Below, piece by piece: positions 1-8,663 of a stretch of 43,386 nt of DNA. Position numbers and translations under genes: made by a program. A model generated the notes under the pieces. It saw nothing but the letters and a program-made list of their open reading frames with translations, was not told the DNA's origin and made no database searches. The stretch's first letter is position 1. Every line of letters begins with the position of its first letter. Origin of the DNA: JBJXGC01 sp046154545 (GTDB lineage Bacteria; Chloroflexota; Dehalococcoidia; Tepidiformales; Tepidiformaceae); the NCBI GenBank assembly GCA_046154545.1, contig JBJXGC010000080.1, forward strand, positions 1 through 43,386, given 5' to 3'.

Positions 1-22
1 GGTGCAGAACGTGCGTCTGGGT

Positions 23-122
23 GGCTCAATGACTCCCGCGATCCGGCTCAATAACCTCCGTGATCGCCTGGCTCAATATCTTCCGCGTTCACCACCGCCC
101 ATGGATCAATAACTCCCGCGAT
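23..122. repeat. Four degenerate 20-bp direct repeats
   Basis: Copies lie at 23-42, 45-64, 70-89 and 103-122, consensus GGCTCAATAACTCCCGCGAT, with start-to-start spacings of 22, 25 and 33 bp. The array ends in CGATTCACA near 127. Several spaced terminal repeats of this kind are typical of IS21-family ends, where the transposase binds. Iterons of a replication origin are the alternative, since a replication-type operon starts at 267. No transposase is visible because the array touches the window edge. Confidence 0.55.
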
Positions 123-266
123 TCACAATTGACGTGCCCTACCGTCGTGGTACCGTATCGGTGAGCGGTAGACCACTCGCAACTAGCCCGATCGGCGGGA
201 AGCCCGGCACTCCGGCACGTTCGTTTCTCTGGAAGCAGCCCCGGGAGGAGCCACCAAGGGTGACCC

Positions 267-533
267 GTGCCTTCCCAGAACCCCGCGAAGTCCTTGGCCG
301 GCCGCGTCGGCGGCCTCGTCGTTCAGGCCCGTTACGGGCCGGACACCATCGCCGCCCGCGCCCGGGCCGGCTTCGACCAGCGCTTCGAACTCGAAGTTGA
401 TCCCGACGGCCTCCTCGCCCCCGCTGAACGCGCCCGGAGGGCGGGGCTGGCCAAGCGAGCCTACTTCGCAAGGCTGGCCATGAAGAGCGCACAGGCCCGG
501 CGCCAGCGTTCGGGCGCTGGTGGTGCGCAATGA
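267..533 (+). CDS. Small conserved mobile-element protein with DPDG motif (88 aa)
   Basis: An 88-residue basic protein starting at GTG 267, with an AAGGG ribosome-binding site 8 nt upstream. It has an N-terminal AGRVGGL segment, a central VDPDG motif (about residues 44-48), then PAERARRAGLAKRAYFARLA and a basic tail. Proteins with this layout recur next to replication genes in actinobacterial integrated elements; this is recalled from the family, not searched. The molecular role is unknown; the basic C-terminus could bind nucleic acid. It is the first gene of a tightly packed operon and its stop overlaps the next start by 4 bp (ATGA). An antisense frame of similar length lacks family character and was set aside. 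Confidence 0.7.
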   Translation: MPSQNPAKSLAGRVGGLVVQARYGPDTIAARARAGFDQRFELEVDPDGLLAPAERARRAGLAKRAYFARLAMKSAQARRQRSGAGGAQ

Positions 534-1174
534 GCACAGAAGAAGACCCGCCGTTGGAGCGGAGGGCTTCGGGTAGTTCCTTCGAACCGGGGCACCCTCA
601 TCCTACCATTGACGCCCTCGCCGATGCCATCAACACCGAGCACCTCGCGGCCACCCCGATGACGAGGAGCGAGCGCGAGGAACTAGGCAAAGTTCTCCGT
701 GCCCGGACCCGAGTCGCCCGTAACCAAATCGAAGCCCTCCGCTCGCAACGCCTCGCCGAGTTCGAAGCCGCGCTCTCGCTACGCTTTCAGCCGTACGACG
801 CCGCGTGGGCGGATGCGCGAGCCCGTGCTGACGTTGTGATCGCCCAGATGAACGCCACGATCGTCGCCGAATGCGACCAGCGCGGGGTGCCCGCGGCGTT
901 CCGACCCGCCGCGTCGGTCAGTTGGAGTTGGCGCGGCGAGAACGCGATCAAGGATCGCCGCACCGAACTCCGCAAGGCCGCTGAGCGTCACCTCGAAGCC
1001 TTGGCCAAGGAAGGCCGGGCGCGCATTGACGCGGCGGAGGCGGAGCTTCTCACTGACCTCGTGGTACGTGGCCTGACCAGCGATGACGCGCGGGACTGGC
1101 TTGCCCGGCTGCCAGTGCCCGAGCGCCTCGTGCCTCAACTCTTGCTCGACGCGACTCTGGCGGTGGCGCGATGA
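530..1174 (+). CDS. Hypothetical helical protein in replication operon (214 aa)
   Basis: Second gene of the operon, with ATG at 530 overlapping the previous stop and its own stop overlapping the next start (ATGA at 1171). The protein is rich in Ala, Arg and Glu and should be mostly helical: residues about 45-110 and 145-180 look like long amphipathic, coiled-coil-prone helices. I see no catalytic motif, membrane segment or signal peptide. The family is not recognised. Translational coupling to the DUF3854 protein downstream suggests an accessory role in replication or maintenance of the element, but this is inference from context only. Confidence 0.65.
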   Translation: MSTEEDPPLERRASGSSFEPGHPHPTIDALADAINTEHLAATPMTRSEREELGKVLRARTRVARNQIEALRSQRLAEFEAALSLRFQPYDAAWADARARADVVIAQMNATIVAECDQRGVPAAFRPAASVSWSWRGENAIKDRRTELRKAAERHLEALAKEGRARIDAAEAELLTDLVVRGLTSDDARDWLARLPVPERLVPQLLLDATLAVAR

Positions 1175-3510
1175 CCGCCGTCTCCCTCAGCGATTCTCAC
1201 CGGCGGATAATCGAGGCGAGCGGGATCTCCCCCGAGGTTGCCGCCGCCCGCGGCTACCAGACGATCGAGGCGAAGCGGGGATTGCTGGAACGCGGATTCC
1301 CGGCCTCGCAGCAGTTGGTGCCCACGTTGTTGATCCCTGTGTATGACGTCAAGGGCGACCTCGCCACCTACCAGCATCGCCCCGATCACCCCCGGCTGAA
1401 CGGGGACGGGAAGGTGATCAAGTACGAAACCCGCGCACGATCCAAGGTCGTGGTCGATGTCCCGCCGGCCGCTCGCGAATGGCTCCGAGACCGCGACCGG
1501 CCCCTCTTCATCACCGAGGGTTCGCGGAAGGCGGACGCGGGCGTCAGCAAGGGGCTGTGCACGGTGGCTCTTCTAGGGGTCTGGAACTGGCGGGACGGGG
1601 ACGGGGCACTCCCGGACTGGGAATACATCCCCGTAAAGGACCGCAAGGTCTACATCGCCTTCGACTCGGATGTGATGGAGAAGCCCGCCGTTCATCAAGC
1701 GTTGATCCGTCTCCGCTCCTTCATCGAACACCGGGGCGCCACCATCCGCCTGGTCTACCTTCCACCCGGCCCATCGGGCGCGAAGGTGGGCCTCGACGAC
1801 TTCCTCTTCGACCACGCCGTCGAAGACCTTCTCAGCCATGCGACCAGCGAAATCCGGCGGGCACCGGGGAAACCGAAGGCCCCGTCCGCACCGGTAAAGC
1901 CACCGGCGCGGGCGCTCGCCGAGGTCGTCGATGTGTATCGGCGATGGATGTACCTCCCGGACGAGGCGCCGCTGCTGGCGATGCTTGGGGCGGTGGTGGC
2001 CAACCGGTTCGCCGGGCCACCGGTGTGGTTGCTGTTGGTGGCTGCCCCTTCATCCGGGAAGACCGAGATCCTCAGCGGCCTCGTGGGCATCCCGGGAGTA
2101 CATCTGGTATCGACGCTGACGGAGGCCGCCCTGCTCAGCGGCACCGCGACGAAGGATAGGGCGAGCGATGCCACCGGTGGACTGTTACGCCAGATCCCGC
2201 GAGGCGGCTGCATGCTCCTGAAGGATTTCACGTCGGTGATAGCGATGAATAAGGACTCGCGCTCCACCGTGTTGGCGGCCCTGCGCGAGGTCTACGACGG
2301 GCGATGGGCGCGCCTGGTCGGCGTTGACGGCGGGCGCGCGCTCGAATGGGAGGGGAAGGTCGGGCTCGTGGGCGGCAGCACGCCGGCTATCGATAGCGCC
2401 CACGCAGTGATGGCGGGCCTGGGTGAGCGCTTCCTCCTCTACCGCTGGGGCGGCGTGGGCGAGGAAGAGAGTGCTCGCGCTGCCATCAGCCAGGACGACG
2501 AGCAGGCCGAGGCCCGGCGCGCGGCCTTGGGCGAGGCCGTGGCCGGCCTGCTCTTGAACACGCAAGCACCGGCGGCGCCACCGCCACTGGATGGCCAGGA
2601 GACGGACTTTCTGGTGACAATCGCACGGCTCGCCGTACGAGGGCGCTCGGCCGTGGAGCGGGCTTACGGGGCCAGCCGGGAAATCCTCTTCGTTCCCCCT
2701 CCGGAAGGCCCGGCGCGGATGGCGCAGGCGCTACACCGGCTGTTCGGTGGGATGGTCGCAATCGGCGTCGATCGCCGCCGGGCATGGGAAATCTGCCGCG
2801 AGGTGGCTTTGTCCAGCATGCCAGCCCTCCGTCGGGCTGCGCTCGACACCCTCAACCGGAGCACCGTGCCCCTGCGTACAGCTCGGGTCGGACAGCTGCT
2901 CAACCACCCGACATCGACGGTGGCTGTAGCGCTCGAGGACCTTGTCGCCCACGCGCTCGTGGAGCGACGTGCTGACGGTGACAAGGAACCCGGGCCGGGC
3001 CGGGCCTTCATGTACAGCCTGGCGGACTGGACAAGGGAGGCACTCGCGACGGGCCTCCCGGCCGCAACCTCTTACCTAATTCCTTCTTTTACGGAGAAGG
3101 GAGATCTATCTCCCTCAGAAGAAAGCGCCAAGATCACGGCCCCTGAGGGGAATCCGGAATCCGGTAAGAGGTTCGCACGAGACGAGCCCGGCGCAGACGA
3201 GGCGGACTCGCGCATGCCGCCGTGCATCATTTGCGGCCGTCCGGGCACCCGTTACACCGAGGACGCCGACGGGACAGCCATTTGCGAGTCTCGCTTCGCG
3301 GGCGAACCGGTCCCCGGGCGCATCGCGGTGGTCGAGCCCATCGTCTTGGTCGGCGTTTGTGCGCAGTGCCGCGGCCCGAAACGCGGGACGGCGGAAATGT
3401 GCACACCTTGCGTCGCCCGGTCTCTGGCGCCGCAGCTGTGCCTCCACGAATCGCAAAGCGGGCGAGGCATCACGAAGCCCGACAACCGCCGCGAGGAGCT
3501 GACGCCGTGA
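1171..3510 (+). CDS. DUF3854 toprim-like / P-loop ATPase protein (primase-helicase type)
   Basis: A 779-residue protein. Residues about 1-230 match the DUF3854 type: an N-terminal zone with ISPEVAAARGY, an LLIPVYD strand, then LFITEGSRKADAG and a VYIAFDSD strand, reminiscent of the metal-binding parts of toprim domains. After a Pro/Ala linker (about 230-255) comes a P-loop region with a Walker A-like APSSGKTE at about 291-298. The C-terminal 100 residues carry two zinc-knuckle-like CxxC groups (CIICG and CAQC...CTPC). Proteins of this design are encoded by plasmids, satellites and prophages and act as primase/helicase-like replication proteins; the exact activity here is inferred. It overlaps both neighbours by 4 bp, so the operon is probably translated as a coupled unit. 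It appears intact. Confidence 0.75.
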   Translation: MTAVSLSDSHRRIIEASGISPEVAAARGYQTIEAKRGLLERGFPASQQLVPTLLIPVYDVKGDLATYQHRPDHPRLNGDGKVIKYETRARSKVVVDVPPAAREWLRDRDRPLFITEGSRKADAGVSKGLCTVALLGVWNWRDGDGALPDWEYIPVKDRKVYIAFDSDVMEKPAVHQALIRLRSFIEHRGATIRLVYLPPGPSGAKVGLDDFLFDHAVEDLLSHATSEIRRAPGKPKAPSAPVKPPARALAEVVDVYRRWMYLPDEAPLLAMLGAVVANRFAGPPVWLLLVAAPSSGKTEILSGLVGIPGVHLVSTLTEAALLSGTATKDRASDATGGLLRQIPRGGCMLLKDFTSVIAMNKDSRSTVLAALREVYDGRWARLVGVDGGRALEWEGKVGLVGGSTPAIDSAHAVMAGLGERFLLYRWGGVGEEESARAAISQDDEQAEARRAALGEAVAGLLLNTQAPAAPPPLDGQETDFLVTIARLAVRGRSAVERAYGASREILFVPPPEGPARMAQALHRLFGGMVAIGVDRRRAWEICREVALSSMPALRRAALDTLNRSTVPLRTARVGQLLNHPTSTVAVALEDLVAHALVERRADGDKEPGPGRAFMYSLADWTREALATGLPAATSYLIPSFTEKGDLSPSEESAKITAPEGNPESGKRFARDEPGADEADSRMPPCIICGRPGTRYTEDADGTAICESRFAGEPVPGRIAVVEPIVLVGVCAQCRGPKRGTAEMCTPCVARSLAPQLCLHESQSGRGITKPDNRREELTP

Positions 3511-3725
3511 CGGCCAACTACATCCGGTGCCCGGCGTGCCACGCGGTGTACGTCGTAGGCCTGCTGGCGGGCGCTGAGAAACCCCTGGACTTCCGCGAAT
3601 GGGCAGGGCTCATGCGGCAGCTGGGCGACGAACTCGAACTGGAGGCGGACGATCGCGTGCGCGAAGCGGCCCAAGCTGTCGGCGAGGCCGAGGCGCTGCT
3701 CCGCGCGTCGGACCACCGGCCGTGA
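3507..3725 (+). CDS. Small CxxC protein (72 aa)
   Basis: Starts at GTG 3507 inside the stop of the preceding gene (GTGA overlap). This start is chosen over the longer open frame upstream because that frame lies wholly inside the DUF3854 gene. The 72-residue product begins with a CPAC knuckle at about residues 8-11, followed by an acidic helical tail (LGDELELEADDRVREAAQ). A single CxxC is not a complete zinc site, so a dimeric or degenerate ribbon is possible. The family is not recognised. It belongs to the same overlapping replication-type operon and its 3' end overlaps the start of the decayed DUF3631 gene. Confidence 0.6.
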   Translation: MTANYIRCPACHAVYVVGLLAGAEKPLDFREWAGLMRQLGDELELEADDRVREAAQAVGEAEALLRASDHRP

Positions 3726-4003
3726 GCGGCGACGTCTTTCGGCCGTTTCGTCGTTCTGACCCGCCCAACGCGTCGCGCTCGGGCTCTGGGTGCTTCATAC
3801 CCATGCGCTCACGGCGGCCGAAGCGACGCCTTACCTTGAGGTCTGGCCAGCCCAGAAGCGCTCGGGCAAGAGCCGGCTCCTTGCGGTGCTCGCGCTTCTC
3901 GTCGCCCGGTCGTGGAAGACGGGCCGGGTTGACGCCGCGGTTCTCGTGCGCAAGGTCGAGCGGCCATGCTCCTGGATGAATCCGATGCCGCGTTCGGTCG
4001 GTT
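3722..4003 (+). pseudogene. DUF3631 helicase-like gene, frameshifted and truncated
   Basis: Three reading frames each hold a piece of one protein. Frame 3 near 3738 gives FGRFVVLT. Frame 1 from 3766 gives LWVLHTHALTAAEATPYLEV followed by a Walker A-like KRSGKSRLL and VLVRKVERP. Frame 3 from 3966 gives MLLDESDAAFG, the Walker B block. In intact DUF3631 proteins of actinobacterial phages and plasmids these blocks are contiguous in the same order. At least two frameshifts separate them, and nothing recognisable follows about 4003, so the C-terminal part is lost. The remnant directly follows the replication operon and would have been its fifth gene. It cannot encode a working ATPase as it stands. 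Confidence 0.75.
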
Positions 4004-4147
4004 GACGGTCGATGGGTGTGCGGCGTTTGCCACCCTGCCTGACGGCCACCCGGCCCAGCGTCCCGCCTCGTCTCAGCGAGGTGCGATTTCCGCCGCGATC
4101 CCCGGCTGGTGCGGTCAAGGACCGCGACGGGCCGATAGCTGGTCGCC

Positions 4148-4990
4148 TCAGGATGATCTCGGCGTGCGCCAGAAGGCTGCTTCTGGCGCCATCCCCGGTA
4201 GACCGAGATGGTCCTCAAGAAGCGGTCTGAGGGTGGCTTCCCAACCACCGTAGACCGCCAAGCGCCACACGCATGCCGCCAGACAATGCGCCGCCATGAG
4301 GCACAGGAAGTAGGCGGTCGTTGCGGACGTTGTGTTCGGGGGTGAAAAGGAACTCAGGGTGCGGGCCGCCCACGGGCGTGCGTGCGCTATACCGGACATG
4401 AACCTCCAAAGGGGCAGAACATCATCAGTCGGCAAGTCGGAAGACTGGGGGAATGGCGTGCCGCAGTACGCGGGGAGCCCGTCCTTCGCGTTCTTGAGCC
4501 CCAGACGGGCTTGATTCGCGTCCGCACCAACCTGCCGGAGGCGAACGCGGTACTCTTCAGGGTCCAACGTGCTCTTCGAATCAAGAGCGACTTTCAACTC
4601 TTCCCGGAGGTCGTGGATCTGCAGCGTGAAGACCTTCTCAAGGCGCGCCCGACCATCCTCTGGTGAAAGCAGCCACCGGGACAAGCCGTCACCTTCATAG
4701 AGAGCGCGTGCCACCGTGTGGGCCGCACGCGGGTGGGCAGGCTCAACGAGTAGTTGACGGATGGCGCTGGCGTGATCTGCGGCGTGAGCCGCGAGGTCAA
4801 ACGCCACGGTGAAAACAGCGCCCGCGGCCTGCGGTCCATAGGTGCGGACGTCGGCCGCCGCCGGAGATCCTGGATGGGGTTCAAGTCCGTTTGCGTCTAT
4901 GGCAGCCGCAAGCGCTTCGTGGAGCGCGTCAAGCTCCCGGCCAGCAGCCTCAGCTTGGCCGGCGGTTATCTTGGGATCATCGGCGCTCAT
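4148..4990 (-). CDS. Hypothetical helical protein (280 aa)
   Basis: An orphan on the minus strand between plus-strand genes. I start it at ATG 4990 (MSADDPK); the open frame continues 22 codons upstream to 5056, but that stretch is basic and low in family character. The protein is helical, with a His/Ala-rich segment at about residues 70-110 (AAHAADHASAIRQLL then AHTVARALYEGDGLSRWLL), a charged middle, and a hydrophobic segment near residue 245 (AYFLCLMAAHCLAACVW) that could be one membrane-associated helix. The layout resembles uncharacterised actinobacterial proteins with a repeated helical HA...ARxxxEGxxRxxWLL pattern. No catalytic motif is apparent and the function is unknown. Confidence 0.6.
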   Translation of the reverse strand: MSADDPKITAGQAEAAGRELDALHEALAAAIDANGLEPHPGSPAAADVRTYGPQAAGAVFTVAFDLAAHAADHASAIRQLLVEPAHPRAAHTVARALYEGDGLSRWLLSPEDGRARLEKVFTLQIHDLREELKVALDSKSTLDPEEYRVRLRQVGADANQARLGLKNAKDGLPAYCGTPFPQSSDLPTDDVLPLWRFMSGIAHARPWAARTLSSFSPPNTTSATTAYFLCLMAAHCLAACVWRLAVYGGWEATLRPLLEDHLGLPGMAPEAAFWRTPRSS

Positions 4991-5145
4991 GGCTTTCTGC
5001 CTCTCCGCGCGGACGCGGGTGCATGGGTTCCTGACCAGCCTCGCAGCCCGCGCCACATACCGTAGCGTACGTAGACCCGCTCGAATCTGCGACCGTCGAG
5101 TTGCCTAATGATTTCGGCAAAATCGGCGCGGTGTAGACTGGCCGT

Positions 5146-5814
5146 ATGGGCGGCTTGGGATCAGGTGAGTGGACGCGGACTGGCGTGAGGGCGACGGTCG
5201 AGGGGTGCCATTGCCTCGACGTGAACGAACTACACCGCGAGGGGTCACTTAAGCCTGGCGTCACGTGCCACGTCTCGTGGACGCGTGTCTCCGATGCCAC
5301 CGTGATTGCGAGTGTGAGCGTTGCTGCAACCCAAGGGGAATTGAGGTTGCACTACGCGTTGCGCGAGCCGGACGGCGAGGCCGAAGAGATTTCGTACGTG
5401 GTTCGCCTGACACATACGGGGTGCAACTACGGGGGCCAGCGTCCGTGGTTCGTATGCCCGGGCGTTGTTCACGGCGTCCCGTGCGGCCGACGGGTCGGCA
5501 AGCTGTACAACCGCGGCCGCTATTTCGTGTGCCGGCACTGTCACGAGTTGGCCTATGAGTCGCAGCGGCGCGGCGCGGCGGCCCGTTTGTGGGCGACGGC
5601 GGCCGACCTCCGGCACCGCCTCGGCCAGAACGGTGTGAGGCGCCGGGGGTGGGCTCAAGCTCCGCTTCCACCCCCGATGAAACCACCAGGGATGCACCAG
5701 AACACCTACGTGCGCACCCTCGACCGCATCGAGATGCTGGAATGGGAAGCCGACCAAATCGAGTTACGCGCGGCGACCCAGTTCCTCGAACGGTCGCGCC
5801 GCCCCGCATGGTGA
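5146..5814 (+). CDS. Conserved hypothetical protein with zinc-binding cysteines (222 aa)
   Basis: Starts at ATG 5146 with the characteristic MGGLGSG N-terminus followed by a TVEGCHCLDVNELHREGSL block. I recognise this as the signature of a widespread uncharacterised family found in proteobacterial and other mobile regions. A beta-rich middle (about residues 45-90) precedes a Cys-rich part: RPWFVCPGV, VPCGRRVGKLY, then YFVCRHCHELAYESQ, which together offer four cysteines for a zinc site (about residues 106-135). The C-terminus is helical. The family lacks an assigned function; its zinc ribbon is reminiscent of transposase-associated or nucleic-acid-binding ribbons. It stands alone, 158 bp before hsdR, in the same direction. 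Confidence 0.7.
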   Translation: MGGLGSGEWTRTGVRATVEGCHCLDVNELHREGSLKPGVTCHVSWTRVSDATVIASVSVAATQGELRLHYALREPDGEAEEISYVVRLTHTGCNYGGQRPWFVCPGVVHGVPCGRRVGKLYNRGRYFVCRHCHELAYESQRRGAAARLWATAADLRHRLGQNGVRRRGWAQAPLPPPMKPPGMHQNTYVRTLDRIEMLEWEADQIELRAATQFLERSRRPAW

Positions 5815-5934
5815 AGTGCCGGGGCTCCGCGCGGCACCGTTGGGCCGCGACACATCGACAAACCGCTCTGACGGCGGTCCTTGATCCCGAAGGCGATCGC
5901 GAAGGTGGTCCTGCGCCGCGCGTCGCCTCGGGCG

Positions 5935-5940
5935 TACAAT
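5935..5940 (+). promoter_or_regulatory. Candidate -10 box upstream of hsdR
   Basis: TACAAT lies 33 bp before the hsdR start in the only clear intergenic gap before the restriction operon. No good -35 hexamer is present 16-18 bp upstream, so this is a weak prediction. A ribosome-binding GGAG at 5960-5963 sits 9 nt before the GTG start. Confidence 0.3.
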
Positions 5941-5972
5941 CCTAGGACACTCGGAAATCGGAGCGGACGCAC

Positions 5973-8663
5973 GTGGACAACCCGGCCGACGAGCGCGAGT
6001 GGCAGACCCGGCGGGATCGCGTCGATCCGCGGCTACGGCATGCGGGATGGCCGGTCCGGCCCTATGTCGGCGGACAACTCGGGGAAACCGGACCGGTCGC
6101 GCTCACGGAGTTCCCAACCGACGACGGCCCGGCCGACTACGCGCTCTGGGACAACGGCGACCTACTCGGCGTGGTGGAGGCGAAGAAGGTGGGGCTGAGC
6201 CCGGCCGCGGTCCTGAGCCAGGCCGAACGCTACTCACGCGGCGCGACCATCAGCCGCCTCAACTTCGACGGCTTCCGCGTCCCCTTCCTCTACTCGACGA
6301 ACGGCCCGCTGATCCGCTTCCACGATATCCGGCACGCGTTGAATCGCTCCCGGGAGGTGGCCGGCTTCCATACGCCTGACGCGCTCATGGAGATGCTGGA
6401 GCGCGACTTCGATGGCGCCTGTGAGCGCCTCACCGCAACACCGAACGCTCACAAGAAGCTCCGGCCCTACCAGGTTGAGGCGAACACCGCGACCGAAGCC
6501 GCAATTGCGGCGCGGAAGCGCGAAATGCTCATAGCGATGGCCACTGGCACCGGGAAGACCTTCACGATGGTCAACCAGGTCTACCGGCTGATGAAGTCGG
6601 ACGTCGCCAAGCGCATCCTTTTCCTCGTCGATCGGCGGGCACTGGCGGCGCAGGCGGTCCGCGCGTTCTCGGAGTTCGAGCCCGAGCCGGGCCTGAAGTT
6701 CAACAACATCTACGAGGTCTACAGCCAGCGTTTTCAGTCGGGAGACTTCGAAGCCAGCGACCACTTCGACCCGACCGTCATGCCCAACGGCTACCTGACC
6801 GACCCGCAGCCCGCTCACGCCTTCGTCTACGTGTGCACCATTCAGCGGATGACGGCCAACCTGTTCGGGCGGGACGCGGTCATGGCCTTTGGTGACGAGG
6901 CTATTGACGAGGACGCCGAGCAAATTTCAATCCCGATCCACGCCTTCGACCTGATCATCGCGGATGAATGCCACCGCGGGTACACGTCGCAAGAGCTATC
7001 GATCTGGCGCCGAACCCTCGACCACTTCGACGCCATCAAGATCGGCCTCACGGCTACGCCGGCATCGCACACGACGGGGTACTTCAAGGAGCTGGCGTAC
7101 CGCTACGACTACGAGCGTGCGGTCCGCGAGGGCTACCTCGTGGACTACGACGTCGTCTCCATCAAGTCGGACGTGCGGCTGCACGGGGTTTTCCTCAAGG
7201 AGGGGGAAGAGGTCGATGTCGTTGATCCAGAGCGTGGCACCCGTCAGCTCGATCTCCTGGAAGACGAACGCACCTTCACCGACACAGAGGTCGAGAGGAA
7301 AGTCACAGCGCCTGACTCGAACCGGAAGATCCTGAGGGAGCTGAAGAGCTACACCGACGCGCACGAGGCCGAATACGGGCGATTCCCCAAGACCTTGATC
7401 TTCGCCGTCAATGACATCCCCCAGCAGTCTCACGCGGACCAGCTCGTAGACCTGGCGCGCGACATCTTCGGGCGCGGCGATGGCTTCGTCGAGAAGATCA
7501 CGGGGAAGGTCGATAGGCCGCTGCAGCACATCCGCGAGTTTCGCAACCGGCCGAAGCCGGGGATCGTTGTGACGGTTGATCTGCTGACGACGGGGATTGA
7601 CGTGCCCGACCTGGAGTTCATCGTCTTCCTCCGCCCGGTCAAGTCGCGCATCCTTTTCACGCAGATGCTCGGCCGGGGCACGCGCAAGAGCGACAACCTG
7701 CCCGACAAGTCCCACTTCACGGTCTTCGATTGCTTCGACGGCACGCTGCTGGCCTACTTCCGCAACGCCACGGACATGACGGGCGAGGACCCCGTGCCGC
7801 CGTCTCGCACGCTGACGGAGATCATCGGCGATATCTGGGCGAACCGGGACCGCGACTACAACACGCGCGTGCTGGTGAAGCGGCTGCACCGGATCGACAA
7901 GGAGATGCCGGGCGAGGCGCGTGACCTCTTCGCGGCGTATGTCCCGGATGGCGACCTGGCCCAATACGCAACGGTGCTCCCGGGAAGGTTGCGCCAAGCA
8001 TTCACGGCCACGATGGAGCTGCTGCGCGACTCCGGGTTCCAGGACCTGCTCATGAACTTTCCGCGGGCGCGCCGCGCCCCGTTCCTCGTAGCGCACGGCG
8101 TCGAAGACATCGTCAGTTCAGAGTGGCTTATCCGTGGCGCCGACGGCCGCGAGTACCGGCCGGAGGAGTACCTCGCGAGCTTCGCCCGGTACGTCCGCGA
8201 CAACCCGGCGCACATCGAGGCGATCCGGATCCTGCTCGATCGGCCGCGGCAATGGGGTTCGCAGCCCTTGAAGGAGCTGCGGGACAACCTCCTGCGGACG
8301 CCAGAACGCTTCGACGAGACGACCCTTCAGCGCGCCCACGAGGCCCGTTACCGGAAGCCCCTCATCGACATCATCTCGATGGTGAAGCACGCGGCGGACG
8401 AGGCTCGCGACCTCTTCACGGCGGAAGAGCGCGTGAACCTGGCGATAGCGAAACTCACCGCGGGACGGGAGTTCTCAGCGGACCAGCGGCAATGGCTGGA
8501 GCGTATCCGCGACCATCTCGTCACCAACCTCTCGATCGACCGGGCGGACTTCGATACGCTCTTCGTCTTCACCCGGGCCGGTGGCTGGGCGCCCGCCAAC
8601 CGGGCCTTCGGGGGCCAACTCGAAACGCTCATCCACGACATCAACGAGGCGGTAGCAGCATGA
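5973..8663 (+). CDS. hsdR: Type I restriction endonuclease R subunit (EcoEI-like)
   Basis: ATP-dependent motor and nuclease of a Type I restriction system. It starts at GTG 5973 behind GGAG. The N-terminal nuclease has the PD-(D/E)xK pattern: PADY at residues 53-56 and VVEAKK at 67-72. The SF2 helicase follows, with motif I MATGTGKT (about 189-196), a DECH box (about 330-333), TGIDVPDLEFIVF (about 540) and motif VI QMLGRGTRKSD (about 563-573). The last ~230 residues match the EcoEI-type C-terminal domain that contacts the methylase complex. At 896 aa the length suits the EcoEI/StySP branch. The gene overlaps hsdM by 4 bp, and no frameshift or missing motif is seen, so the subunit should be functional. 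Confidence 0.95.
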   Translation: MDNPADEREWQTRRDRVDPRLRHAGWPVRPYVGGQLGETGPVALTEFPTDDGPADYALWDNGDLLGVVEAKKVGLSPAAVLSQAERYSRGATISRLNFDGFRVPFLYSTNGPLIRFHDIRHALNRSREVAGFHTPDALMEMLERDFDGACERLTATPNAHKKLRPYQVEANTATEAAIAARKREMLIAMATGTGKTFTMVNQVYRLMKSDVAKRILFLVDRRALAAQAVRAFSEFEPEPGLKFNNIYEVYSQRFQSGDFEASDHFDPTVMPNGYLTDPQPAHAFVYVCTIQRMTANLFGRDAVMAFGDEAIDEDAEQISIPIHAFDLIIADECHRGYTSQELSIWRRTLDHFDAIKIGLTATPASHTTGYFKELAYRYDYERAVREGYLVDYDVVSIKSDVRLHGVFLKEGEEVDVVDPERGTRQLDLLEDERTFTDTEVERKVTAPDSNRKILRELKSYTDAHEAEYGRFPKTLIFAVNDIPQQSHADQLVDLARDIFGRGDGFVEKITGKVDRPLQHIREFRNRPKPGIVVTVDLLTTGIDVPDLEFIVFLRPVKSRILFTQMLGRGTRKSDNLPDKSHFTVFDCFDGTLLAYFRNATDMTGEDPVPPSRTLTEIIGDIWANRDRDYNTRVLVKRLHRIDKEMPGEARDLFAAYVPDGDLAQYATVLPGRLRQAFTATMELLRDSGFQDLLMNFPRARRAPFLVAHGVEDIVSSEWLIRGADGREYRPEEYLASFARYVRDNPAHIEAIRILLDRPRQWGSQPLKELRDNLLRTPERFDETTLQRAHEARYRKPLIDIISMVKHAADEARDLFTAEERVNLAIAKLTAGREFSADQRQWLERIRDHLVTNLSIDRADFDTLFVFTRAGGWAPANRAFGGQLETLIHDINEAVAA

